Assembly (NCBI RefSeq): GCF_003996965.1
Contig: NZ_QWDM01000003.1
Location: 1 to 64,000 of the forward strand
DNA from: Flavobacterium cupreum
GTDB lineage: Bacteria > Bacteroidota > Bacteroidia > Flavobacteriales > Flavobacteriaceae
Length of the DNA stretch: 64,000 nucleotides
Direction of reading: 5' to 3'
Shown here: positions 26,168 through 35,936 of the stretch, piece by piece
Position numbering within the stretch: position 1 is the first letter of the stretch
How the letters are laid out: every line of letters begins with the position of its first letter
Program-made: the position numbers and the translations under genes
The notes under the pieces: model-generated
Told to the model about the DNA's origin: nothing
The model's input: only the letters and a program-made list of their open reading frames with translations
The model's database searches: none

Positions 26168-27013
26168 ATGAAAGTTTTTCCATTTAAAATTCCAAAATCG
26201 GGAGAATAACCGCTTATCTATCAGGAAGATATAGAAATATCGTTTTACGATAAATTGCATCAGCACGAAGAAGTTCAGATTAGTTTTATCGAAAAAGGAG
26301 AAGGTGCCGTTTTTGCCGGTGATACGATTTCGCAATATCAGGAAGGCGATATTTTAGTGATCGGAAGCAACCTGCCTCATGTGTTTAGAAGTGATGTCCG
26401 GGAAAATGAAATCTCGGTGATGCGGACCTTATTTTTTACTTTTACTTCTTTTGGAAAAGATTTTTTCGCATTGCCTACTTTCAAAAATATTCATCCGATT
26501 CTGGAAAGCAGTAAAAACGGGTTCATCATTCATAACGCTCCCAAAAAAGTAGTCAAATATTTTAAGAAACTTAAAAAAGCGGACCCCTACTCACGCTTTA
26601 TTCTTTTTCTGGATATTTTGAAGTGGCTTTCAACAGCTGAAAATGAGCCTTTGTCCAATTATCTGTATCACAAAAAAATAACCGATAATGAAGGGAAACG
26701 AATGCAGACTGTTTTTGAATATGTGATGACCAATTTTCATCAGAACATTACCCTTGATGAAATTGCTTCTATAGCCAATATGACCAAAAATGCGTTTTGC
26801 AGATACTTTAAAGTACGGACGAACAAATCGTTTTTTCAGTTTCTGATTGAAGTCCGGATTGAAAGGGCGGCAAAACTGCTCTCGAGCAACGCGGAGCTTT
26901 CTGTTCTGGAAATTGCCGAATTATGCGGTTTCAATAATATTTCTAACTTCAATCGGAAATTTAAAGAGCTGAAACACCTTTCTCCTTTGCAATACAGGAA
27001 GATGAATAGTTAA
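26168..27013 (+). pseudogene. AraC-family regulator of the hydroxyproline operon with an in-frame stop
   Basis: From the ATG at 26168 the frame reads MKVFPFKIPKSGE, then TAA at 26207-26209. It continues in the same frame as PLIYQEDIEISFYDKLHQHEE through to a normal AraC protein ending at 27013. The cupin domain (HQHEEVQISFIEKGEG) and two C-terminal helix-turn-helix motifs (NITLDEIASIANMTKNAFCRYF and LSVLEIAELCGFNNISNFNRKF) are intact. Without the stop the protein would be 281 residues. A shorter product could start at an in-frame TTG (26255), losing the first strand of the sensing domain. It is divergent from the hydroxyproline operon and is its likely regulator. The stop could be a real nonsense mutation or a sequencing error. 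Confidence 0.8.
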
Positions 27014-27053
27014 ACAGGGATAAATTTCCAACATCTGCCGTAATGGAATCCGG

Positions 27054-27869
27054 TTAGTTTTTTAATTTTTTCAAATCATCTACCGAATAAAACTTTAGTT
27101 TGTTTTCTGCAGCAAATGCACAAAGCTGTTTGAGTAAACCGATTGGGGTTTCCAGCCTTTCATCTGCATTATCGACTGTTTTATGTCCGTAAAATATAAC
27201 AATTTTGTTATGTTCTTTGGCATACAGCAAAAGGCTTTTGTAGTATTCGAGGTTAAACTGTTCGTAATCATCATCAATCCCTAAGCCGTAGATGACGCGC
27301 TTGTCCTCATAATAACAATACTGGCTTTTCGGATAGAGTTCGCCGTAGGTGGTGCCTCTTATAAAATCGAAATAATTCAGCAATCTTTTGTCGAGTGCAC
27401 TGTTTCTGGCACCATCGGGATAAGCAAAGGACTTAATATCGAATCCGTCTTTCTGCATGGCTTCCTTAAGTGGAATGATTTCATTTTTCACATAAGCATC
27501 CAGTCCGTATTTTGCGACGTATTTCACGGCGTTTTCATGATTGTAACCATGTCCGGCTATATCATGCCCCATTTTTTGAAGGTAATGCAATTTTTCTTTT
27601 TGATCTTTTGTAAAAGCACTGTACTTGCAGATGAAAAAAGTAGCTTTCCAATTGTAGGGACGCAGTTCTTTCTCGGCATTGTACCAGGTTTCTACATAAT
27701 CATCATCAAAAGTCAATACAAGACCCGGCTGATAGGGTTCCTCCTTTTTCAGCTTTTTGGGAGCAACGGGAGAAACCGGAACATCAGTACTGACATCAAA
27801 GGCTACAAGGATAAATATAACAATAAGGCTGATGAAAGAAATCAGGTATAGAAGCTTCTTCTTGGTCAT
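27054..27869 (-). CDS. Polysaccharide deacetylase (NodB-like, CE4) family protein
   Basis: The 271-residue protein has an N-terminal signal anchor (LYLISFISLIVIFILVAF) and one NodB homology domain. The metal/catalytic motifs are LVLTFDDDYVETW (catalytic Asp and metal Asp) and DIAGHGYNHENAV (HxxxH metal ligands). A C-terminal IVIFYGHKTV segment supplies the last conserved His. Such enzymes remove N- or O-acetyl groups from chitooligosaccharide, peptidoglycan or other glycans. It is probably attached to the inner membrane and faces the periplasm. It stands alone between the AraC gene and a two-component pair, so the substrate cannot be inferred. Confidence 0.87.
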   Translation of the reverse strand: MTKKKLLYLISFISLIVIFILVAFDVSTDVPVSPVAPKKLKKEEPYQPGLVLTFDDDYVETWYNAEKELRPYNWKATFFICKYSAFTKDQKEKLHYLQKMGHDIAGHGYNHENAVKYVAKYGLDAYVKNEIIPLKEAMQKDGFDIKSFAYPDGARNSALDKRLLNYFDFIRGTTYGELYPKSQYCYYEDKRVIYGLGIDDDYEQFNLEYYKSLLLYAKEHNKIVIFYGHKTVDNADERLETPIGLLKQLCAFAAENKLKFYSVDDLKKLKN

Positions 27870-27982
27870 TACTTTTTAAAATTATAGTCTCAAATATACT
27901 CATAAATCCAAAAGAATAACCTTATCGAATGATTTATCGAAAAAAGCTTTTGGAGGAATACATCAATACCCGTTTAATCTCC

Positions 27983-28675
27983 TTATAAATTGATAAATCG
28001 CTCCATGACGATACTTTTTCGATTTCTGGCAATGGGCAAAATGGTGTTTTTTAGGGACAGCCTGAAACCGTCTATATGTGTGATGTATTTTGTATTTACA
28101 ATGTAGGAGCGATGGATTTGCAAAAAGTTTTCTGTTGGAAGCTGGTCCGCAATACTTTTTAAGGTTTGATGAATGATGCTCTTTTTACTGTTTTCAGCAT
28201 ATATTTCGATATAATTCTGCATGCTTCTGATGTACATGATTTGTGCAGGCTGAATTTTTACGGTTATACCGTTTTCTTTAAAAAACAATGGTTTTGAAGT
28301 TAATTCCTGCTGGTACATCAAATCATGCATTTTTTTTGCTTTTAAGACGGCTGACTTAAAATCTTCAAAAAAAATCGGTTTTAATAAATAGTCGACCGCA
28401 TTTACCTTATATCCTTTTAGTGCATATTCTGAATAGGCTGTTGTAAAAATAATCATTGCTTGTTTATCGGTAATAAGTTTTGCAAACTCCATTCCGTTAA
28501 GCAAGGGCATTTCTATATCCAGAAAAATCAGGTCAACGGTTTCTGTTTTTAGTTTTTCAAGGGCCAGATGTGCGTTAGCAAAAACGCCGACATTGCTTAG
28601 AAAATCAAATTCACTTATAAAGGACTCTAACCCTTCCCTGGCAATCCTTTCGTCATCAATCACGATACATTTCAT
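27983..28675 (-). CDS. LytTR-family response regulator
   Basis: The 230-residue protein has a receiver domain (CIVIDDERIAREGL, phospho-acceptor Asp in LIFLDIEMPLLNG, and the Lys in DYLLKPI) and a C-terminal LytTR DNA-binding domain (FFKENGITVKIQPAQIMYI, then FLQIHRSYIVN). Its start overlaps the kinase stop by four bases (ATGA), so the two are translated together. Regulators of this type bind direct repeats near promoters. The nearest candidate target is the divergent outer-membrane protein gene at 29846. Confidence 0.92.
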   Translation of the reverse strand: MKCIVIDDERIAREGLESFISEFDFLSNVGVFANAHLALEKLKTETVDLIFLDIEMPLLNGMEFAKLITDKQAMIIFTTAYSEYALKGYKVNAVDYLLKPIFFEDFKSAVLKAKKMHDLMYQQELTSKPLFFKENGITVKIQPAQIMYIRSMQNYIEIYAENSKKSIIHQTLKSIADQLPTENFLQIHRSYIVNTKYITHIDGFRLSLKNTILPIARNRKSIVMERFINL

Positions 28676-29700
28676 ACTTTGGTCAGGTTTAATTTTAAAC
28701 GCACACTATAGGAGTCAGCTTCCGGAATCAGTTCCAGTTCGTAATTATCCTTATAGGAAAGCTCGAGTCTTTTCTTGACATATTTTAAACCAACTCCCCC
28801 TTTTTTTGGATTTGATACCTGCTGTCCCGACGCATTTTTCAGGTGCAGGAACAATTGATTTTCATCCTTTAAAAAAATGTGCAGTTGTATATAACGCTTT
28901 TCCTCCTTAAAAGAAGAAACATGTTTGAATGCATTTTCAACAAATGTCGATAACAGAAAAGGAATAATCAGCAATGTATTTTCCGGAATATCCCATTGGC
29001 AGGAAATTTCAAGGTCTTCCCCGGAGCGGTCTTTTTCCAATTCGAAATAATGTTTGAGGAAGGCAATTTCATCGTCCAGTTTAATCCATTTATTTTGTGA
29101 TTCATAGACATAATAACGCAGAATTTTGCTGTATCTGGATAACAATTCGAGCGCTTCATCCTGGTCTTTTCGAATCAGGAATTGCAGGTTATTCAGGATA
29201 TTAAAGGTAAAATGCGGGCTTAACTGCGTTCTCAGGTGATCTATTTCCATTTCCAGCACACTATTTCGTAATTCCTGATGCTTTTTTTCTGAAGCTATAT
29301 TTTGTTTGAACAATTCGATCGAATAACTCATTCCCGCAATCAGGATACTCACTAGCAGCATACCGCAAAACATGGAAATGAGTTCATTTTCCATCAGGTT
29401 TGCATCCGATAACAATTTTGTTGTAATAAAATAACCTGCTGCAGTAAGCAGGATGGCTGTCGCAAAGCTAATAGATACAGCCGAAATTACAAACCCTGCC
29501 GTATCATGTGTTTTAAGGTATTTCTTGATTAATACATTCAGAAAAGAAACGTGTACACGCAAAATTAATACAATCGCGACAGCATGAATAAGGGCTACAC
29601 CCAGGGTAAAATTCGGACTGCTGGACAATGACAGTTGCAATAAAACAATGAGGAATAAAAAAATCCAGAAAAGAAGGTTTGCTTTTTTAATAGTGAACAT
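28672..29700 (-). CDS. LytS/YpdA-type membrane sensor histidine kinase
   Basis: The 342-residue protein has four hydrophobic segments in the first 135 residues. A His_kinase domain follows (LRTQLSPHFTFNILNNLQFLI, where the His before FTFN is phosphorylated) and a GHKL ATPase domain (PFLLSTFVENAFKHV for the N-box, GGVGLKYVKKRLEL for the G-box). This is the usual Bacteroidota partner of LytTR regulators. The membrane part has no recognisable ligand-binding domain. It overlaps the regulator gene by four bases and is divergent from the outer-membrane protein gene. Confidence 0.92.
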   Translation of the reverse strand: MFTIKKANLLFWIFLFLIVLLQLSLSSSPNFTLGVALIHAVAIVLILRVHVSFLNVLIKKYLKTHDTAGFVISAVSISFATAILLTAAGYFITTKLLSDANLMENELISMFCGMLLVSILIAGMSYSIELFKQNIASEKKHQELRNSVLEMEIDHLRTQLSPHFTFNILNNLQFLIRKDQDEALELLSRYSKILRYYVYESQNKWIKLDDEIAFLKHYFELEKDRSGEDLEISCQWDIPENTLLIIPFLLSTFVENAFKHVSSFKEEKRYIQLHIFLKDENQLFLHLKNASGQQVSNPKKGGVGLKYVKKRLELSYKDNYELELIPEADSYSVRLKLNLTKV

Positions 29701-29845
29701 AGCTGCAGATTGAGATTACAAAATTAATTTATTTTCGATCGCGGCGCTGCCCATTGGTCAACAAAATACGACCATTAGTCAAAAGCCAAAAAAAGCTTTT
29801 GAATGATAGAATAGTTTTGCCCTGTCAAACTTAAAAACATACAAT

Positions 29846-30751
29846 ATGAAAACGACATCATGGCTGGCTTTACTATTATTATTGCTGGCAGCTTCACAAA
29901 CAAAAGCACAAATAACCCTCCAGGCTGAGCATTTTGGATCATCCCGTTATCGGGATGAAAACAATAATAATTTGGGAGACAGTAAAGGATCCGCGGCAGT
30001 TTATCAGGCGGATGTAAAAATCCCGCTTTCGATGAAGGTTAATAAAGACAGTCTTGCTGTTGTCTGGGGTGTAGCGCTTTCTGGAGCCTATGCCTCCCTT
30101 ACCAATAAAAATTTTACTCAGGAGATGGTGTTGTCTGATATTGTCAATGCGCAGTTTTCTTTATTTAATATGCGACCGCTCAACAAAAAGTGGAATATGT
30201 TATTGTTTGCAGGTGCCGGAATCTATACCGACCAGACACAAATTTCTAAAATGGGCGCCAGAAGTGTACTTGGAAATGCGGGTGCTGTATTCATCAGGAA
30301 AATCAATTCGAAATTAGAGCTTGGCGGCGGACTGGCTTTCAACAACACGTTTGGATATCCTATGCTGTTTCCGGCCTTATACCTGAATTATAATGCTCCG
30401 GGCAGGTATGTTTTTAATGTTTCGCTTATGAGCGGTTTTCAGGCATCGGCCGGATATGAGATTCACAAATCATTTGTGTTGAGTGTCATTGCGGACATGA
30501 ACGGACAAATGGCACTTGTGGAAAAAGGAGGAAAAGATGTAATTTTCACACACCAGTATATTGTCACAGGATTACGGCCGGAAATCCGCATTGGCAAAAA
30601 AATCACGCTTCCGGTTACACTTGGAATCAGCGCTGTACGTCCTGCCTATTTTACGGATAGGAACCTGAAAAGCTTTTTCAGCAGTACAAACCAATATCAG
30701 TTTAAGTCTTCTTTTTATGCAGCGGCACAGATTAATTATAAGTTTTATTAG
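29846..30751 (+). CDS. Predicted outer-membrane beta-barrel protein (DUF6268-like)
   Basis: The 301-residue protein has a signal peptide (LLLLLAASQTKAQ) followed by alternating hydrophobic/polar strands rich in Tyr, Phe and Gly and ending in INYKFY. A C-terminal aromatic residue is a typical outer-membrane barrel ending. I see no enzymatic motif. The gene is divergent from the LytS/LytR pair, 145 bp away. TAGTTTTG at 29812-29819 fits the -7 promoter consensus. It may be controlled by that system; this is inference from position. Confidence 0.75.
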   Translation: MKTTSWLALLLLLLAASQTKAQITLQAEHFGSSRYRDENNNNLGDSKGSAAVYQADVKIPLSMKVNKDSLAVVWGVALSGAYASLTNKNFTQEMVLSDIVNAQFSLFNMRPLNKKWNMLLFAGAGIYTDQTQISKMGARSVLGNAGAVFIRKINSKLELGGGLAFNNTFGYPMLFPALYLNYNAPGRYVFNVSLMSGFQASAGYEIHKSFVLSVIADMNGQMALVEKGGKDVIFTHQYIVTGLRPEIRIGKKITLPVTLGISAVRPAYFTDRNLKSFFSSTNQYQFKSSFYAAAQINYKFY

Positions 30752-31232
30752 ACTTTGCATAAATCTTAAAAAATAATTCTATGACTTCTCTTATGATCAC
30801 CTTACTTTGTTATGTATTTGCCCTGATTTCTTAATTCCGAAGAAATACAAAGAGAACAAGAAACAAAATAAGTTTTGCAATAAAATGATCTGCTAAGTTT
30901 ATCTTAATATATAAAGTTTCATACTTATAAAATTATCTCTAATGATGTTATTTATATTATGACAAAATTTATTTGTTATTTCATTTATTTATATCACAAT
31001 ATAAAACGGAAACAAGACTGGTAAAAATTAAAAATAAATTTGCAGCACTTTCTGTTTTAAAACTTTTATTTCAAAGTAGAGAAAACAGACTGATTGAAAC
31101 AGTTTCTTTACGAAAACCAAAAACAAATAGTAAAGATTTTTATAAAAAAATGCGCAATGGTGTTTACATCTCATTGCGCATTATAAAAAAAATTTCTTTT
31201 TAAGCTGTATGCCTAACTTAACTTCATAAAAT
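30752..31232. other. AT-rich gap, no convincing gene
   Basis: The stretch contains short open frames only: an 18-codon hydrophobic one at 30781-30834 and a 76-codon one at 30973-31203 that runs through a hairpin. I do not support either as coding. The only clear structure is the terminator at 31149-31182. Confidence 0.5.
31142..31182 (-). terminator. Rho-independent terminator of the mannosidase/ROK genes
   Basis: AATGCGCAATG (31149-31159) pairs perfectly with CATTGCGCATT (31172-31182). On the minus strand it is followed by a run of T. It lies about 50 bp past the stop of the ROK gene. Confidence 0.75.
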
Positions 31233-32135
31233 CTAACTTTTGTAAAGCATACTTGCAGCCCCTAACAAAGCAGCTGCCTCGTTATCTGTCGAAACACAGA
31301 CTGTTATTGTACTACTTGCTTCTTCGATTTTTTTATTGAAAACAGGCAGAAAAAATTCACTTGCATTGGCAATTTTTCCTCCGATAATAAAACGGTCCGC
31401 ACCAAACTTTTCCAGCCACGGAATCACTATTGCAGCTAAATTCTCTCCCATTTCTTCAAACACATTTACGGCAATAACATCTCCTTCAACAGCGCGATTA
31501 TAAAGTTCCAGCCCGTTAGCAAGCTTTGTTCCGCTCAAAGCATGATAATGTGATAAAAGGCCTCTTACCGAAACATAATCTTCCGCCATACCTTGTTTAT
31601 AAGGAAGGTTGTAAATTTCGCCGTCTTCAGGTACGCATTCTCCCCCGGCAACAGATATTCCTTTGTCAATAAAACAGGCTCCAAGTCCGGTTCCTAAGGT
31701 AACGGCCATTACTTTTCTGGATAGGTTCTCCTGATCCTTAAAAACTTCTCCTTTGCCAAAACAAACGGCATCATTTTCAAAAAGTACCGGAAAATCACCA
31801 GAAAGATCAAGGTGCTCCAAAAGCAAATCCCGAATATTTAACCCATAAAAATGTTCGTACTTGGACTGGTCTTTGATCCAGCAAATACCCTTTTGATAAT
31901 CAAACGGGCCGGGCATGCATACCGCCAGACCTGTCATTGCTGTAACTTTAGATTTTTCTATGGCTGTAGCAATTGCTTTTTTCCAGATCTTCATTACCTG
32001 GTCAACCGGTAAATTAGAATCGAAAGATTCCTTGTTCAGAGAGAAGTCCATAACTTTCATCTCTTTTATATTAATAACTGCTGCGGTAATATGTGTCCCT
32101 CCAATATCTAGCCCTACGGCGTATGGTATATTCAT
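31233..32135 (-). CDS. ROK-family sugar kinase
   Basis: The 300-residue protein has the ATP-binding motif GLDIGGTHITAAVIN at the N-terminus, the catalytic Asp in FENDAVCFGKGEVF, and VTLGTGLGACFID. The ROK zinc motif (normally CxCGxxGCxE) is absent; the region reads ECVPEDGEIYN. Zinc-free ROK kinases exist, so it may still be active. It is the last gene of the mannosidase locus, 24 bp after GH125, and probably phosphorylates released mannose or glucose in the cytoplasm. No helix-turn-helix domain is present, so it is a kinase rather than a ROK repressor. Confidence 0.88.
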   Translation of the reverse strand: MNIPYAVGLDIGGTHITAAVINIKEMKVMDFSLNKESFDSNLPVDQVMKIWKKAIATAIEKSKVTAMTGLAVCMPGPFDYQKGICWIKDQSKYEHFYGLNIRDLLLEHLDLSGDFPVLFENDAVCFGKGEVFKDQENLSRKVMAVTLGTGLGACFIDKGISVAGGECVPEDGEIYNLPYKQGMAEDYVSVRGLLSHYHALSGTKLANGLELYNRAVEGDVIAVNVFEEMGENLAAIVIPWLEKFGADRFIIGGKIANASEFFLPVFNKKIEEASSTITVCVSTDNEAAALLGAASMLYKS

Positions 32136-32159
32136 TTTTCCTTGTTTAACTTGCTTATT

Positions 32160-33623
32160 CTAGATATTCTTATCTTTTAAAATCTGAGGGTATTTGATAC
32201 TGGTGTGAACGATCATTTCGCCAAATAAGGTATTCGCCCAGGCAAACCATTTTCTCGTAAACCTGGTTACATCATCTTTATGAAAAGACTCGTGCATGAA
32301 TCCGGTGTCTGCATTGGTTTTGATCAAATTGCTAATGCATGCTTTTATTTCTTTTTCATCTACACTGGTAATCGCTCTCAGTACAATACTCATTGGCCAG
32401 ATGGTGTCAACTCCCGTATGCGGTCCTCCAACCCCTTCCCCGGCTTTTCCTTTGTAGAAAAAAGGATTGTTTTCTGACAGTACGACTTTACGCGTATTAA
32501 GGTATAAAGGGTCATTGGGAGCAATTGCGCCTAAATACGGCAATGACAATAAAGAAGGAACATTGGCATCATCCATCATGTGGAAACTGCCGTATCCGTT
32601 TACTTCAAAAGCAATGATTTTTCCGAATTTGGGGTGGTCTATGATTCCGTTTTCTTTTAAGCCTTTTTGTACCTGATCCCTTAATTCTCTTGCTTTTGCT
32701 ACCAGGTCATTGTCTTTTAAGGCCGGTAAGGAGAATATTTCAATCAGATACCCCAATACTTCTATCGCGAACATATTACTTGGAATCAGATAGCCAAACA
32801 AAGTACTGTCATCACTTGGCCTGAAAGTAGAAACAATTAGTCCGCATGGTTTTACCGGATAACCGTAACCTCCCAAAGGCACTCCGTCTGTCGCCCAGGC
32901 GGTCTGACGCTGAAACGTATAAGGCCCTCCTTTTCCATCCAGTCTTTGCTGTTCCTTAAAAGTCTGCAATACGAGCAGCATGGCTTTTTTCCAATGTTCG
33001 TCGAACAGACTGATGTCTCCGGTTTCCTTCCAATAGCCGTGTGCCAGTCGGACCGGGTAACACAAACTGTCAATTTCCCATTTCCTTTCGTGGATTCCGG
33101 GCTGCATTTTGGTCAGGTCATTTTTCCATTCGCTTTCTTTTGTAAAATCTTTATAAAAGGCATTCGCATAAGGATCCAGCAATATACATTTTGCCTGGCG
33201 GTTTATTACGCCTTTGACCAGTTCGGCCAGTTTAGCATCTTCTTTTACAAACGGAATATAAGGCCAGATTTGTGCTGTACTGTCGCGAAGCCACATGGCA
33301 TCTATATCTCCCGTAATCACGTAGGTATCGGGTTTCCCGTCGATGATTTCAAAATCGACTGTAGTATCCAGTGTATTGGGAAAACAGTTTTCGAACAACC
33401 AGGCCAGTTCGGGATTTGCAATTTGCTTTTTGATCCGTACAATGGCTGCTTCTACGGCCTGACTTGTAAATTTTCTCTCGGCCAACGGAGGTCTTTTGCT
33501 TATAAAATCTTTTAAAGGAAACTGAAAAGCATCCGAATTAAATCCGAAGGCATTGCTTTGAATGGCTAATAGTCCTGCTGAAAAAATGCCTGTATTTTTT
33601 ATAAATTTTCTACGTGATTGCAT
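32160..33623 (-). CDS. GH125 exo-alpha-1,6-mannosidase, Tat-exported
   Basis: The 487-residue protein begins with a twin-arginine signal (SRRKFIKN, then a hydrophobic stretch ending near SNAFG). It has the GH125 signatures AMWLRDSTAQIWPYIPF, STFRPSDDSTLFGYLIPSN (containing the proposed acid Asp) and GFMHESFHKDD followed by WFAWANTLFGEMI (containing the proposed base Glu). GH125 enzymes remove terminal alpha-1,6-mannose from N-glycan cores or yeast mannan. It lies 6 bp after a GH92 gene, so the enzymes should act on one glycan in the periplasm. Confidence 0.92.
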   Translation of the reverse strand: MQSRRKFIKNTGIFSAGLLAIQSNAFGFNSDAFQFPLKDFISKRPPLAERKFTSQAVEAAIVRIKKQIANPELAWLFENCFPNTLDTTVDFEIIDGKPDTYVITGDIDAMWLRDSTAQIWPYIPFVKEDAKLAELVKGVINRQAKCILLDPYANAFYKDFTKESEWKNDLTKMQPGIHERKWEIDSLCYPVRLAHGYWKETGDISLFDEHWKKAMLLVLQTFKEQQRLDGKGGPYTFQRQTAWATDGVPLGGYGYPVKPCGLIVSTFRPSDDSTLFGYLIPSNMFAIEVLGYLIEIFSLPALKDNDLVAKARELRDQVQKGLKENGIIDHPKFGKIIAFEVNGYGSFHMMDDANVPSLLSLPYLGAIAPNDPLYLNTRKVVLSENNPFFYKGKAGEGVGGPHTGVDTIWPMSIVLRAITSVDEKEIKACISNLIKTNADTGFMHESFHKDDVTRFTRKWFAWANTLFGEMIVHTSIKYPQILKDKNI

Positions 33624-33629
33624 AAAAGT

Positions 33630-35915
33630 TTATTTTGAAGTTGAATAAGAATACGGATACGCTTCTGCTGCTGTACCTCTTTGTAAATTAGGGGAACTGG
33701 TCATATCAAAATTTAATTCGCCACCTTCTAACACATCAAAATGATTGATGTAATTTTTGTTATGTTTCGAATTATTCCATCTTAATTCATTGACATATCT
33801 GTTGCTTTCTGAATTATCGGGCGCATTGATGATCAGCTGTTTTCCGTTTTCCAATTGCAGGGTTGTTTTCTTAAATAAGGGTGCCCCCAGCACATATTCA
33901 TCGGTTCCGGGACAAACCGGATAGAATCCCATAGCCGAGAAAATATACCAGGCCGAAGTTTGTCCGTTGTCTTCATCACCGCAATATCCGTCCGGCGTTG
34001 GTTTGTACAGGCGGTTCATCACTTCTCGTGACCAGTATTGTGTTTTCCACGGTTCTCCTGCGTAATTGTATAAATAAATCATATGCTGAATCGGCTGATT
34101 ACCGTGTGCATATTGCCCCATGTTCATGATTTGCATTTCACGGATTTCATGAATAACAGAACCATAATAAGTATCATCAAAAACCGGAGGCGTGGTGAAT
34201 ACGGCATCTAATTTAGCTGTGAATGCTTTTTCGCCGCCCATCAGACCGATTAAACCGTGAACATCATGAAATACACTCCAGCTGTAATGCCAGCTGTTCC
34301 CTTCCGTAAAGGCATCTCCCCATTTAAACGGATTAAAACTGGCCGGAAAACTTCCGTCTTTATTCCTTCCGCTCATGAGTCCGATAGCCGGATTGTAGAG
34401 GTTTTTGTAATTCATCATTCGTTTTTCGAACAGCCTTATTTCTTTATTCGGGCGGTTGAGGGCTTTGGCCAGCTTCCAGATCGTAAAATCATCATAAGCG
34501 TATTCTAATGTTCTGGCGGCATTTTCGTTAATACCGGCATCATAAGGAACATAACCTAATATATTGTAGTAATTCACTCCTTTTCTGCCCACCGCGTCCA
34601 TCGGTCCTTCGTTATTCGCTCCGTGCAGCAGGGCTTCGTATAACGTATTGATATCATAACCTCTTAATCCTTTCATATAGGCATCCGAAACTATGGAGGC
34701 TGAATTATTTCCGACCATGACATTTCTAAAACCGGGACTGGACCATTCCGGTAAAAAACCGCCTTCTTTATAATCATTTACTAGACCTTCCTGCATTTCT
34801 TTGTTGATAGAAGGATAGACTAAATTCAGTAAAGGGTACAAAGCGCGGAAAGTATCCCAAAAACCGGTTCCTGCAAACATATAACCGGGCAGCACTTTTC
34901 CGTTGTACGGACTGTAATGCACGATTTTTCCATTGGCATCTATTTCGTACTGCTTTTGCGGGAAACACACCGTGCGGTACAAACAGGAATAGAACGTTTT
35001 TAACTGCTCTTCGTTCGTGTCTTCAACCGTTATTTTTCCTAAGACTTTGTTCCATTCTCTTTTTGATTCTGCTACAGTTTCATCAAAAGTAGCGGCTCCT
35101 AATTCGTTCTTTAAATTTAATTCTGCCTGCGCTGTACTAATAAAAGAAGAAGCTACTTTTATGTTTACCTTTTCTCCTTTTTTGGTTTTAAAACCAACTA
35201 CTGCACCTACATGAGTCCCCGTCAGCTCTAATTTATCTTTTTCCAGAATTGTCTCATTCCAGGTGGAGCTGGTCAAAAATGGCTTGTCGAACTGCAATAC
35301 GAAATAGTTTTTGAAATTCTCAGGAACTCCTCCGCTATTGCGGGTGGTGTAACCAATAATTTTATTTTCTGACGGAATAATTTTAATGTAGGATCCTTTA
35401 TTGAAAGCATCAATTACAATGGAAGATTTTTCATTATCCGGAAATGTTATCTGAAAATGCGCCGCTCTTTCTGTCGTGGTTATTTCTGTTGTCACATCAT
35501 AATCTGCGAGGTAAACGCTGTAAAAATAAGGCTTTGAAACCTCCGCTTTATGACTGAACCAGCTGGCACGATCGTCTTCTGTAAAAGCAACTTTACCGGT
35601 AACCGGCATAATCGAAAACTGGCCGTAATCGTTCATCCATGGTGATGGCTGGTGGGTTTGTTTGAATCCCCTGATCTTTTCTGCGGTATAGGTATATGCC
35701 CAACCGTCGCCCATTTTTCCGGTTTGCGGTGTCCAGAAATTCATGCCCCAGGGCCTACAAATCGCCGGATAGGTATTTCCGTTCGAAAGATTAGGCAGCG
35801 ATTGTGTTCCCATCAGCGGATTTACATATTCTACCGGATCTAAAGTTTTAACCTGCGCGTTTAGAAAAACACAATATTGTAATAATCCTAAAAAAATTAA
35901 ACTCTTTATTTTCAT
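33630..35915 (-). CDS. GH92 alpha-mannosidase, copy 1
   Basis: The 761-residue protein has a signal peptide (ending FLNAQ) and the GH92 layout: an N-terminal beta-sandwich (VEYVNPLMGT) and an (alpha/alpha)6 barrel. Conserved GH92 segments are FWDTFRALYPL, FTEGNSWHYSW (acid Glu region) and CGDEDNGQTSAWYIFSAMG (base Asp region). The family is calcium-dependent and exo-acting on alpha-mannosides. The segment GFKQTHQPSPWMNDYG near residue 100 differs from copy 2 (GFTHTHLSGTG). That suggests a different linkage preference. It lies 6 bp upstream of the GH125 gene. Confidence 0.93.
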   Translation of the reverse strand: MKIKSLIFLGLLQYCVFLNAQVKTLDPVEYVNPLMGTQSLPNLSNGNTYPAICRPWGMNFWTPQTGKMGDGWAYTYTAEKIRGFKQTHQPSPWMNDYGQFSIMPVTGKVAFTEDDRASWFSHKAEVSKPYFYSVYLADYDVTTEITTTERAAHFQITFPDNEKSSIVIDAFNKGSYIKIIPSENKIIGYTTRNSGGVPENFKNYFVLQFDKPFLTSSTWNETILEKDKLELTGTHVGAVVGFKTKKGEKVNIKVASSFISTAQAELNLKNELGAATFDETVAESKREWNKVLGKITVEDTNEEQLKTFYSCLYRTVCFPQKQYEIDANGKIVHYSPYNGKVLPGYMFAGTGFWDTFRALYPLLNLVYPSINKEMQEGLVNDYKEGGFLPEWSSPGFRNVMVGNNSASIVSDAYMKGLRGYDINTLYEALLHGANNEGPMDAVGRKGVNYYNILGYVPYDAGINENAARTLEYAYDDFTIWKLAKALNRPNKEIRLFEKRMMNYKNLYNPAIGLMSGRNKDGSFPASFNPFKWGDAFTEGNSWHYSWSVFHDVHGLIGLMGGEKAFTAKLDAVFTTPPVFDDTYYGSVIHEIREMQIMNMGQYAHGNQPIQHMIYLYNYAGEPWKTQYWSREVMNRLYKPTPDGYCGDEDNGQTSAWYIFSAMGFYPVCPGTDEYVLGAPLFKKTTLQLENGKQLIINAPDNSESNRYVNELRWNNSKHNKNYINHFDVLEGGELNFDMTSSPNLQRGTAAEAYPYSYSTSK

Positions 35916-35936
35916 GTTTTAATTGATTATGAGTTG

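Noticed and set aside
30781..30834. 18-codon hydrophobic frame as a leader peptide
   Set aside because: No gene follows on the same strand and no clear promoter or attenuator is present.
30973..31203. 76-codon plus-strand frame
   Set aside because: Low-complexity Lys/Ile-rich product that runs through the terminator of the opposite operon.
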